A stretch of DNA of 64,000 bases from Hyphomicrobiales bacterium (GTDB taxonomy: Bacteria; Pseudomonadota; Alphaproteobacteria; Rhizobiales; Beijerinckiaceae): assembly GCA_900470095.1 (NCBI GenBank), contig UBZM01000062.1, positions 23,620-87,619 of the forward strand. Reading direction: 5' to 3'. Within the stretch, counting starts at the first letter, position 1. Each line of letters starts with the position of its first letter. Below are positions 52,324 through 59,749 of this stretch, one piece after another. The notes beneath the pieces are model-generated. The model was given only the letters and a program-made list of their open reading frames with translations, was not told where the DNA came from and made no database searches. The translations under genes and the position numbers were made by a program.

Positions 52324-52533
52324 TCAAGCCGTCTTGAGGTTCACCGCCGAGGACTTGCCGGTCTTGCGATCGGCCTCGAGATCGTAGCTGATCTTCTGGC
52401 CTTCGTTCAGGCCGCGCAGGCCCGAGCGCTCGACAGCACTGATATGGACGAAAATATCGCTTCCGCCCGCGTCAGGGGTGATGAAACCATAGCCCTTGGT
52501 CTCGTTGAACCATTTCACGGTACCCGTGCTCAC
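52324..52533 (-). CDS. Second CspA-family cold-shock protein
   Basis: A 69-residue cold-shock protein with KGYGFIT (RNP1) and DIFVHIS (RNP2). It shares the core of the other copy in the window, but differs at the C-terminus (DRKTGKSSAVNLKTA) and starts with GTG. AAGGA precedes the start. Its leader is short (about 45 bases) and begins with a hairpin, unlike the long leader of the cspA copy next to rpsU, so regulation is probably different, for example by growth phase or stress rather than by cold. Confidence 0.94.
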   Translation of the reverse strand: MSTGTVKWFNETKGYGFITPDAGGSDIFVHISAVERSGLRGLNEGQKISYDLEADRKTGKSSAVNLKTA

Positions 52534-52558
52534 GTGCTATTCCTTCAGTCGCTATTCA

Positions 52559-52613
52559 GGTTGGCTTATGCCAACCCGGGGACACTGTAGGGTCGAAAAT
52601 ACGCATGTGGCAA
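52559..52613 (-). promoter_or_regulatory. Candidate promoter and 5' hairpin of the second csp gene
   Basis: On the minus strand TTGCCA, 17 bases and CTACAG (52585-52613) make a possible promoter. A perfect 7-base stem with a 4-base loop (GGTTGGC, ATAA, GCCAACC at 52559-52576) would sit at the very 5' end of the transcript and could protect it from decay. Confidence 0.4.
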
Positions 52614-52659
52614 TGATGCCGTGAAAAACCGCGTCGGCGCCCGCAAAACGCCCCAATGC

Positions 52660-53415
52660 TCAGGAGCGTCCACCGTCGACGGAAAGCACCTGGCCGCTGA
52701 TCCAGCCGGCCTGTTCGCTGAGGAAAAACAGCGTCGCATTGGCAATGTCCCCGGGCGTACCGAGGCGTCGGGTGTGGATGCTCTCGACCAGTTTCTTCTG
52801 GCCGGCTTCGCCATAGCTTTGCCATTGCCGTTCCGTTGCCGGATTGGAGCGCACAAAGCCGGGCGCGACGGAGTTCACCGTGATGCCATGCGGGCCGAGT
52901 TCCCAGGCGAGTTGTTTCGTCAGCCCGACCAGCGCGTGCTTGGCGCTGGCATAGGCCTGGATGCCGGTCAGGCTCGGGCGCAATCCGGCACCGGACGAGA
53001 TGGTGACGATGCGGCCATAGCCGGCCTGTTTCATCACCGGCGCGGCAGCCTGCGCCAGGAAGAAGGCGGCATCGACATTGGCGGCAAAAATGCTGCGCCA
53101 GTCTGCTTCCGGAATCTCTTCGATCGGCCGGCCGATCTGGCCGCGCACCCCACCCGCCGCATGGACGAGCAGGTCGAGCGAGCCGCTTTCGGTCGAGATC
53201 TTGCCGACCAGATCGCGCGCCGCGTCCGGCGTCGCGAGATCGACGGCATGAAACCTGGCCCCGATCTCCGCGGCGGTCTTCGCGACCCCCTCGGCATCGA
53301 TATCGGCGAGTTGCACCGCGGCCCCGGACCGAGCCAGGGCTGTTGCGATGGCCCGGCCGATGCCCTGGGCGGCGCCTGTGACGAGGGCTACGCGATTGTC
53401 GAAGCGGAGTTGCAT
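52660..53415 (-). CDS. Short-chain dehydrogenase/reductase
   Basis: A 251-residue classical SDR. The NAD(P) loop TGAAQGIG is at residues 13-20, NAG is replaced by HAAGG around 85-89, and the catalytic Ser140/Ser141, Tyr155 and Lys159 are in place (YASAK). The acidic residue after the second strand (ADID) favours NAD. The substrate is unknown. Its start overlaps the end of the PanE-like gene by 28 bases. It is the last gene of the minus arm of the MarR locus. Confidence 0.92.
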   Translation of the reverse strand: MQLRFDNRVALVTGAAQGIGRAIATALARSGAAVQLADIDAEGVAKTAAEIGARFHAVDLATPDAARDLVGKISTESGSLDLLVHAAGGVRGQIGRPIEEIPEADWRSIFAANVDAAFFLAQAAAPVMKQAGYGRIVTISSGAGLRPSLTGIQAYASAKHALVGLTKQLAWELGPHGITVNSVAPGFVRSNPATERQWQSYGEAGQKKLVESIHTRRLGTPGDIANATLFFLSEQAGWISGQVLSVDGGRS

Positions 53416-54431
53416 TGGTCGATCAGCACCTTCAGCGTATCGAAGGAGAGTGGGCGCTCGCCGTCCTCGACCTCGTGGATCAGTTTCACCAGCGTCTCGA
53501 TCGTCGGGGTCGGAACGCCGGCCTCGCGCCCGAGGCGCGCGATGATGCCGATCTGGGGATCGACCTCGGTCTTGCGCTTGCGCACGGCAAGGTCGCGCCA
53601 GATCCCGGAATGCGTCTTGGCCGTCTTTGAGGTGTAATCGGCAAGCCAGGCGATCGCCGCGATCTGCGGATATTCCGGCCTTCCCGGTGCGAAGACCATC
53701 GGATCGAACTCGCCGAAGCCGAGCGAGGAGACGCCGCGCGCCGCCGCGACCGCACCGACCTCCCGCCCGAGCTCGAGCCAGACGGCGAGCCGCTTCGGGT
53801 CGGCGAAATTCGCCGACATCGAATCATCCGTCAGCGCGGTAGCAAACAGCATCGCCCCATAGGCGAGCTTGCCCCAGAGATAGCCCCAGATATTGCCGGT
53901 CAGAATCGAGTCGGGCTCGAAGAGCAGCATCAGCTTGTGCATTTCGAGGGCGCGCGGCGTCATCGCGCCGTCGATCTCGCCCACGACGACTGCGCCGCGG
54001 TTGCCATAGAGAATCTCGCCCGGCCCATGCCAGTCCGCGCCGAAATTGACGAAGCAGCCCATCGTGCGGGCCTCGCCGACGTGCCTGGCAATCGCCAGTT
54101 CGTTGAGACCATTCTGGGCGGAGAGCACGAAGCCGTCCTCGGCCAGATGCGGGGCGAGCGCGTCAAGTGCTGCCTCCGTGGCGCCCGCCTTCACCGCGAG
54201 CACGATGCGCTGGTAGGTTCCTGTCAGCTCCGCCGGCGTCACCGCGGGCACGACCTGGCGAAATTCCTCGATCGGGCCGCTGATCGCGAGGCCCGTCGTC
54301 CGGCAGGCTTCGACATGTTCGGGGACGACATCGACGAGCAGGACAGGAATGCCCGCGCGCGTCCAATAGGCCCCCAGCGTGCCGCCGATTGCGCCCGCGC
54401 CCCAGATGACGATCGGCTCAGGCGAGTTCAC
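53388..54431 (-). CDS. Ketopantoate reductase (ApbA/PanE) family dehydrogenase
   Basis: A 347-residue NADP-type dehydrogenase. The nucleotide loop GAGAIGGTLG is at residues 11-20, with KAGATEAALDAL and SAQNGLNELAIARHVG as the usual motifs; the catalytic lysine is in NIWGYLWGKLAYG. It is about 40 residues longer than PanE of E. coli. In this catabolic context it may reduce a 2-oxo acid other than ketopantoate. The start is GTG overlapping the asparaginase stop (GTGA). Confidence 0.87.
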   Translation of the reverse strand: MNSPEPIVIWGAGAIGGTLGAYWTRAGIPVLLVDVVPEHVEACRTTGLAISGPIEEFRQVVPAVTPAELTGTYQRIVLAVKAGATEAALDALAPHLAEDGFVLSAQNGLNELAIARHVGEARTMGCFVNFGADWHGPGEILYGNRGAVVVGEIDGAMTPRALEMHKLMLLFEPDSILTGNIWGYLWGKLAYGAMLFATALTDDSMSANFADPKRLAVWLELGREVGAVAAARGVSSLGFGEFDPMVFAPGRPEYPQIAAIAWLADYTSKTAKTHSGIWRDLAVRKRKTEVDPQIGIIARLGREAGVPTPTIETLVKLIHEVEDGERPLSFDTLKVLIDQCNSASTIA

Positions 54432-55396
54432 GCGGCCGCCTCGAGCTGGCCGGCGACTTCGACATCGCCATGCGTCGCGACATGGATGAAGCCGTCAGGC
54501 GTCACCCAACCACGATACATGCCAGCGGAATTATAGGGCGCGACGATGCTGCCATCGGCGCCAATCGCGACCAGGCCAGCCCCGATCCTGTGCTCGGTGA
54601 GCTCGGCGATCGCCCTGGCGGTCGCCTCCTCGAGACTCAGGCCGGCATAGGCCATCAGTGAGGCGATCTCGTGCCCGACGCAGTAGCGGATGAAATACTC
54701 GCCCTTGCCCGTGCCCGAGACCGCGCAACGCCCGTCGCGCGCATAAGTGCCGGCACCGATGATCGGCGAATCGCCGACACGGCCAGCCGGCTTGTTGGTG
54801 TAGCCACCCGTGGAGGTGGCGGCTGCGAGATGGCCCTGGGCATCCAGCGCGACCGCGCCGACCGTGCCGTGCTTCTCAGCCTCGCTTGCTTCGGACATGG
54901 TGCCGACGAGCTCACGGATCTTCATCGAGGACAGGTTCTTGCGGCGCCGCTCGGTCGAGAAATATTCGTTCTCGACCATGTCGAGCCCCTCCGACTCGGC
55001 GAAGCTGTCCGCGGCCGTGCCGGCCAGGAAAAGCGGGTCGCCGCGGCGCATCAGCACCTTGGCGGCGCCGATCGGGTTCCGGATGCGCTTGACGCCACAG
55101 AGGGCGCCGGCGGCCAGCGTCTCGCCATCCATGATGGAGGCGTCGAGCTCATGCTCGCCATCCGCGTTGAACGCGGCGCCATGGCCGGCATTGAAATGCG
55201 GCGAGTTCTCCATCACCAGCACTGCGGCCTCGACCGCATCGACGGCCGAGCCGCCCTTGCTGAGAATGGCCCAGCCGGCGCGGAGCGAGGCGGCGAGATC
55301 GGCCTTGGCCTCGGTCCACTCCGTTTCGGTCATCTCGGCCTTAGGCAAAGTGCCACAGCCGCCATGAATGGCCAGGGCAAGAGGTGAGGTTGTCAT
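54428..55396 (-). CDS. Isoaspartyl peptidase/L-asparaginase (Ntn-hydrolase type)
   Basis: A 322-residue plant-type asparaginase. The N-terminal AIHGGCGTLP and MENSPHFNAGHGAAFNADG segments, the autoprocessing site HGTVGAVALD with the nucleophile Thr178, then GRVGDSPIIGAGTYA and SGTGKGEYFIR. It would be cut in front of Thr178 into two chains and release aspartate from isoaspartyl peptides, or hydrolyse asparagine-like amides. I start at the ATG at MTTSPLALAIHGG; an upstream extension of 32 residues is not family-like. Two hairpins separate it from the binding-protein gene upstream. Confidence 0.93.
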   Translation of the reverse strand: MTTSPLALAIHGGCGTLPKAEMTETEWTEAKADLAASLRAGWAILSKGGSAVDAVEAAVLVMENSPHFNAGHGAAFNADGEHELDASIMDGETLAAGALCGVKRIRNPIGAAKVLMRRGDPLFLAGTAADSFAESEGLDMVENEYFSTERRRKNLSSMKIRELVGTMSEASEAEKHGTVGAVALDAQGHLAAATSTGGYTNKPAGRVGDSPIIGAGTYARDGRCAVSGTGKGEYFIRYCVGHEIASLMAYAGLSLEEATARAIAELTEHRIGAGLVAIGADGSIVAPYNSAGMYRGWVTPDGFIHVATHGDVEVAGQLEAAA

Positions 55397-55419
55397 GGGT
55401 AATCCTGGTGCGTTTCCCT

Positions 55420-55438
55420 CTCTCCCGCAGTGGGAGAG
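55420..55438. repeat. Inverted repeat upstream of the asparaginase gene
   Basis: A perfect 7-base inverted repeat CTCTCCC, GGGAGAG with a 5-base loop lies 24 bases before the start codon. It resembles short GC-rich palindromic elements common in alphaproteobacterial intergenic regions. No T tract follows. Confidence 0.4.
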
Positions 55439-55553
55439 GTCGAACCGTGTAGTCGGGAAAGGGGAGAGCAGGCGGCGGGGCACATACCCCACCTACTGGC
55501 CCTGCGGCTAGTCTCTCCACGCATGCCCGCTACTCGTCCGGCGCGTTTTTATA

Positions 55554-55581
55554 CCGGTTCCCGCATATCCGCAGGAACCGG
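55554..55581 (-). repeat. Hairpin downstream of the peptide-binding-protein gene
   Basis: An 11-base stem (CCGGTTCCTGC with GCGGGAACCGG on the minus strand, one T-G pair) with a 6-base loop, 19 bases after the stop codon. It lacks a T tract in the direction of transcription, so it probably stabilises the 3' end of the binding-protein message rather than terminating. Confidence 0.5.
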
Positions 55582-55599
55582 GCGACCGAGGCCGAAGCC

Positions 55600-57192
55600 T
55601 CATTTCTTGGCGGGCTTGATGTCCATGGCAAGCGTGTCCTCATCCACGCGCGGCCTGATCGCGACCTTATCCTTCTGCATGGCCCAGGCTGAGCCGACGG
55701 CGACGATCGGCAGGCGCGGACGGTCCTGTGCGACGATGCCATTGGCATCGGAGAGGAGCTTGTTGCGCTTGCCCTCGTCCATCTCGACCGCCGCATCCTC
55801 GATCAGCTTGTCGAGCTCGGCGTTCTTGTAACCCAGCACGTTGAAGGCGCCGAGCTTCTTCGCCGGATCGTTGGAGTGCACCACCGAGGAGAGCGTGTAG
55901 TTTGACTCACCGGTCAGCGTGCCCCAGCCGGACATCGACATCGAGAAATCGCCGCGCAGGCGGGCCGGGAAGAAGACCGCGCCCGGCTGGGCATTGGCAT
56001 TTACCTCGATGCCGATCCGCGCCAGCATCTGCGCGATGGAGGTGCCGACCTGACGGTCGCCGGGGAGGCGATCATTGGTGAACGAGAAGGCGACCTTGAA
56101 GCCGTTGGCGTAACCGGCCTCCTCCATCAGCTTCTTGGCCTTGGCCAGGTCGGGCTTCAGCGGCGGCAGCGACTTGTTGTACCCGGCGATATCCGGCGTC
56201 ACGAGCTGATTCACCGGCGAGCCGAGACCTTCCATCGCAATCTCCGCAAGGGCCGGGCGATCGATGGCGAGATCGATCGCCTCGCGCACCTTGACGTCCT
56301 GAAGCGGGTTCTTTGGCAGCGGCGAGCCATCCTTGGCGCTGACCTGCGGGGACTTGTCCCGCATGTCGAGCTCCATGTTGAAGACATAGACCGTATCGAC
56401 CGTGGTGACCGCGAGCTTGGCGTCGCGTTTCAGTGTCGGCACATCGGATGCCGGTGCACGTACGATGATATCGACCTGCCCGGCCTTGAGCTGGGCGACG
56501 CGGGCGGCGTCGTTCGGCAGTTCCTTGCGCAGCACGCGGGCCCAAGGCTCCTTCTCGCCCCAATAGCCGTCGAAGCGCTCCAGCACGAGCTGGTCCTTCG
56601 GCGTCCAGGATACGAACTTGTAGGGACCGGTGCCGACCGCTGCCTTGCCGGTATTGAAGGCCTCGTTGGCATTGTCCTTGGTCAGTCCGGCGGCCGCCTT
56701 GTGGGAGACGATGAAGAGGCGGATGAAGTCGTTCGGCAGGTTCGGGGCCGGTCCGTCGGTGATGATATGGACCGTCAGCGGATCGATGATCCTCACCTCC
56801 TTGACGCGGCGTACATAGATCGTGGTCGGGTTCGGCCCGGCGACCACGGGAATGCGCTCGATCGAGAATTTCACGTCCTCGGCGGTGAAGTCGGAACCGT
56901 CATGGAACTTGACGCCGGGGCGCAGCTTGAACTCCCACACCGAAGGCTCGATTGCCTTCCAGCTGGTCGCGAGCCGCGGCTCGATCTGCAGCTTGTCGCC
57001 CGACCAGGTCAGCGTGTCGAAGACATGCTTCAGCGCTTCGGCATGGGTGCCGGTCGCGGTGAAATGCGGATCGATCGATTCCGGGCCGGCGCGAACGCCG
57101 ATTGTGAGCGTCTGCGCAAGGGCGACCCCGGAGACGGAGGCGCTGAGTGCGGCCGCAAGTGCGAAGATGCGGACGGTCGTAGCAAGCTTCAT
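55600..57192 (-). CDS. Peptide/opine-type ABC transporter substrate-binding protein (DppA/SBP_bac_5 family)
   Basis: A 530-residue periplasmic protein with a signal peptide to about residue 26 (GVALAQ). SBP family 5 features include GPESIDPHFTATGTHAEALKHVF, FKLRPGVKFHDGSDFTAEDV, ERFDGYWGEKEPW and KVREAIDLAIDRPALAEIAM. This fold imports di- and oligopeptides, opines, nickel or other amide-rich solutes. It is on the opposite strand from its likely permeases (dppBCDF-like, plus strand) with the MarR gene between. CAGGGGAA precedes the ATG. A 20-base palindrome lies 27 bases upstream of its start codon. Confidence 0.93.
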   Translation of the reverse strand: MKLATTVRIFALAAALSASVSGVALAQTLTIGVRAGPESIDPHFTATGTHAEALKHVFDTLTWSGDKLQIEPRLATSWKAIEPSVWEFKLRPGVKFHDGSDFTAEDVKFSIERIPVVAGPNPTTIYVRRVKEVRIIDPLTVHIITDGPAPNLPNDFIRLFIVSHKAAAGLTKDNANEAFNTGKAAVGTGPYKFVSWTPKDQLVLERFDGYWGEKEPWARVLRKELPNDAARVAQLKAGQVDIIVRAPASDVPTLKRDAKLAVTTVDTVYVFNMELDMRDKSPQVSAKDGSPLPKNPLQDVKVREAIDLAIDRPALAEIAMEGLGSPVNQLVTPDIAGYNKSLPPLKPDLAKAKKLMEEAGYANGFKVAFSFTNDRLPGDRQVGTSIAQMLARIGIEVNANAQPGAVFFPARLRGDFSMSMSGWGTLTGESNYTLSSVVHSNDPAKKLGAFNVLGYKNAELDKLIEDAAVEMDEGKRNKLLSDANGIVAQDRPRLPIVAVGSAWAMQKDKVAIRPRVDEDTLAMDIKPAKK

Positions 57193-57219
57193 GACGAGTT
57201 CCCCTGTTTTGTTTCGGTA

Positions 57220-57239
57220 AGGGCCGACATGTCGGCCCT
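57220..57239. promoter_or_regulatory. 20-base palindrome upstream of the peptide-binding-protein gene
   Basis: Ten-base arms AGGGCCGACA and TGTCGGCCCT form a perfect palindrome in the 222 bases between marR and the binding-protein gene. It lies 27 bases before the start codon of the latter. It may be an operator or a leader hairpin; a T tract is absent. A smaller palindrome, CACCATGGTG, lies further upstream at 57293-57302. Confidence 0.45.
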
Positions 57240-57414
57240 CCCGCTGGTTTGTTGTATGGCCTCGGCGGTGGCACTCGGCCCACGTAGCGCGGCACCATGG
57301 TGTTACTTGATTAGGCGATCCTGGCTCGACTATTGTTCTGAATTGGCACGGTGCGGCAGTGGAGACCCACCACCATCCCGCGATTCTTTGGAAGAACGCT
57401 TCGCTCGACCCGGT

Positions 57415-57957
57415 CTATGACAGGGGTTCGAGATCCGCCGGCCACACCGGAGAGGCAATGACGAGCTTGTCCATCAATTCGCAAAGCTGGCGCTGCTCGG
57501 CTTCGGTCAAGGCCGAAAGCATGGCGCTCTGCTGCTTCACCATCAGCGGCATGGTCTCCTCGAAAATGGCGCGTCCTGCAGGCGTCAGGCGCAGCACGAA
57601 GCTGCGCAGATCGTCCCGGTCCGTCTCGCGCTTGAGCAGACGGCGGGTCAGCAGCTTCTGGATGGCGCGGCTGAGTGTGTTTTTCGGCAAGCCGGACGAG
57701 GACACGATGTTCTTTGCAGCCACCCCCTCCTTCAGGCCGACTGCGTAGAGCGCGACGAATTCCGGCCGGACCAGGCCGTAGCGGGTCTCGATCCAGCGAT
57801 AGACCGGATCGTTGAAGCGGAAGGCGACGAAGTTCAGCCGGAACGACAGCCAGCAGGGATTGTCCCAGAGCTTGGTGACGGTGAGCGGATCGAGATCACG
57901 CAACGCCGCTTCGCGCTCATGATCGAGACGCGAAAGGGATGTGGGGGCGCGGCGCAT
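57415..57957 (-). CDS. MarR family transcriptional regulator
   Basis: A 180-residue winged-helix repressor. The DNA-binding part is VRPEFVALYAVGLKEGVAAK, NIVSSSGLPKNTLSRAIQKL (recognition helix) and the wing KRETDRDDLRSFVLRLTPAG; helices at both ends form the dimer. I start at the ATG with GGGAG upstream; the frame is open for 230 more codons across the divergent gene, but that is shadow. A perfect 16-base inverted repeat lies 15 bases upstream of this start, between it and the divergent creatininase-family gene, and is the likely operator. The ligand could be the imported compound. Confidence 0.92.
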   Translation of the reverse strand: MRRAPTSLSRLDHEREAALRDLDPLTVTKLWDNPCWLSFRLNFVAFRFNDPVYRWIETRYGLVRPEFVALYAVGLKEGVAAKNIVSSSGLPKNTLSRAIQKLLTRRLLKRETDRDDLRSFVLRLTPAGRAIFEETMPLMVKQQSAMLSALTEAEQRQLCELMDKLVIASPVWPADLEPLS

Positions 57958-57972
57958 GATGAGCTCCCGTTT

Positions 57973-57988
57973 AGTTCCAAATGGAACT
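57973..57988. promoter_or_regulatory. MarR-type operator between marR and the creatininase-family gene
   Basis: A perfect inverted repeat, AGTTCCA, AA, TGGAACT. It overlaps the -35-like TTGACG at 57988-57993 of the plus-strand operon and lies in the -10 region that would follow the TTGACT read on the minus strand at about 58007-58012. Binding here could therefore repress both arms. Confidence 0.65.
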
Positions 57989-58050
57989 TGACGACGTTCT
58001 GGCTGGGAGTCAAGGATGGCGCACCGCCAGAGAAAAGCAAGGAACGGGCC

Positions 58051-58752
58051 GTGCGTGTCGCCGAGATGAACTGGATGCAGATCGAAGCTCAGGCCCAGCG
58101 GGATAACCGCTGCGTACTGCCGCTCGGCTGTGTCGAGCAGCACGCCTATCTGAGCCTCGCCACCGACGCGATTCTGGCCGAGAAAGTGGCCGGCGACGCT
58201 GCCGAGCCGCTGAACGTGCCCGTCTTCCCGGTACTGGCCTATGGCATGACGCCAGGCTTCGTCGCCTTCCCCGGCACCGTCTCGCTGCGGATGAGCACCT
58301 ATGTCGCGCTGATCGAGGACATGCTGGAGGGCTTCTACCGCTCCGGCTTCCGCCGCATCGTGCTGGTCAACGGCCATGGCGGCAATGCGCCCGTGATGAC
58401 CTTCTGTACGGAATGGATGGGCCGCCGCCCCGATGCCAGCGTCAAGCTGCATGATTGGTGGGCAGGGCCCCGCTTCCAGGCGGCGGTGAAGGCGGTCGAT
58501 CCCGCCGCTTCGCATGCCTCCTGGATGGAAAACTTCCCCTGGACCCGTCTCGACGGCGTCGCCATGCCCGAGGCGGTGAAGCCGCCCTTCGACCGCGCGC
58601 TCTACCAGGCCTCGAACCCGGCGAAGAAGCGCGAGATCCTGGGCGACGGCAATTTCCACGGGCGCTACCAGCGCTCCGACAACGAGATGCTCAGTCTCTG
58701 GCAGGTCGGCGTCGAGGAGACGCGGGCGGTGATCGCGGAGAACTGGCCGTGA
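58051..58752 (+). CDS. Creatininase family protein at the head of the Dpp-type operon
   Basis: A 233-residue creatininase-fold hydrolase. Metal-site residues by family position are Glu29 and His31 in VEQHAYL, Asp39 in ATDAIL and His109 in VNGHGGN. The usual HAGExETS motif is replaced by HASWMEN (His155, Glu160), so the active site differs from the ugp-linked copy. I start at GTG behind AAGGAAC; an ATG 15 bases downstream is possible. The longer open frame upstream crosses the operator region and is not used. It is divergent from marR and precedes the permease genes by 25 bases. Confidence 0.85.
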   Translation: MRVAEMNWMQIEAQAQRDNRCVLPLGCVEQHAYLSLATDAILAEKVAGDAAEPLNVPVFPVLAYGMTPGFVAFPGTVSLRMSTYVALIEDMLEGFYRSGFRRIVLVNGHGGNAPVMTFCTEWMGRRPDASVKLHDWWAGPRFQAAVKAVDPAASHASWMENFPWTRLDGVAMPEAVKPPFDRALYQASNPAKKREILGDGNFHGRYQRSDNEMLSLWQVGVEETRAVIAENWP

Positions 58753-58777
58753 CCGCAGGCGCCAGGCGCTTCGTCAG

Positions 58778-59749
58778 ATGCTAGGGCACATCCTCGGGCG
58801 CATCGTCCAGGCGCTGCTGGTGATGCTCGTCATGTCGGCGCTGGTTTTCGTCGGCGTCTACGCCATCGGCAACCCGATCGACGTGCTGATCGGGCCCGAT
58901 GTCAGTCAGGAGATGAGACTCGAGACGATTGCCCGCTACGGGCTCGATCGACCGCTCTGGGAACAGTATTTCACCTTCCTCGGGCGTGTGCTCCACGGCG
59001 ATTTCGGCCGCTCCTTCGTCTTCGGCATGCCGGTGCTGGAGCTTATCCTGTCGCGCCTGCCTGCGACGCTGGAACTGACGCTGGCTGCCGTCTTCGGAGC
59101 GGCCCTGATCGGCGTGCCGGCCGGCATCTATGCCGGCTACAAGCCCGACAGCCTGCTCGCCAAGATCATCATGGCGATCTCGATCCTCGGTTTCTCAGTG
59201 CCGACCTTCTGGATCGGCCTGGTTCTGATCATCACCTTCGCAGTCGAGCTGCAATGGCTACCTGCCGGCGGCCGCGGCGAGACCGCTTCGCTTTTCGGCG
59301 TCGAATGGAGTTTTCTGACGCTGAACGGGCTCAGCCACCTGCTGCTGCCGGCCCTCAACCTCGCCTTCTTCAAGCTCGCCCTGATGACGCGGCTGGCCCG
59401 GGCCGGGACGCGCGAGGTGATGCTGACCGACACGGTGAAATTTGCCCGAGCCGCCGGACTTTCGGAATGGACCGTCCTTCGCCGGCATGTGATGCGCCTG
59501 ATCGCGATCCCGATCGTCACCGTCTTCGGGCTCGAATTCGCCTCGACGCTCGCCTTCGCGGTCGTCACCGAGACGATCTTCTCCTGGCCCGGCATCGGCA
59601 AGCTGATCATCGACTCCATCACCTCGCTCGACCGGCCGGTCATGGTCGCCTATCTGATGCTCGTCGCCTTCGTCTTCATCACCATCAATTTCCTGGTCGA
59701 TCTGACCTATGTCGCGCTCGATCCGCGCCTGAGAAAGGCGCGCGCGTAA
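58778..59749 (+). CDS. Peptide-type ABC transporter permease (DppB family)
   Basis: A 323-residue permease. The N-terminal helix LGRIVQALLVMLVMSALVFV, then RYGLDRPLWEQYFTFLGRVL, HGDFGRSFVFGMPV and the EAA-type loop TDTVKFARAAGLSEWTVLRR with ETIFSWPGIGKLIIDSI are DppB/OppB features. It forms the pore with the next gene. The stop overlaps the next ATG (TAATG). Confidence 0.94.
   Translation: MLGHILGRIVQALLVMLVMSALVFVGVYAIGNPIDVLIGPDVSQEMRLETIARYGLDRPLWEQYFTFLGRVLHGDFGRSFVFGMPVLELILSRLPATLELTLAAVFGAALIGVPAGIYAGYKPDSLLAKIIMAISILGFSVPTFWIGLVLIITFAVELQWLPAGGRGETASLFGVEWSFLTLNGLSHLLLPALNLAFFKLALMTRLARAGTREVMLTDTVKFARAAGLSEWTVLRRHVMRLIAIPIVTVFGLEFASTLAFAVVTETIFSWPGIGKLIIDSITSLDRPVMVAYLMLVAFVFITINFLVDLTYVALDPRLRKARA

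Noticed and set aside
57958..58659. N-terminal extension of the MarR frame
   Set aside because: The open frame continues antisense through the creatininase-family gene; MarR proteins do not have such an extension and a good ribosome-binding site marks the internal ATG.
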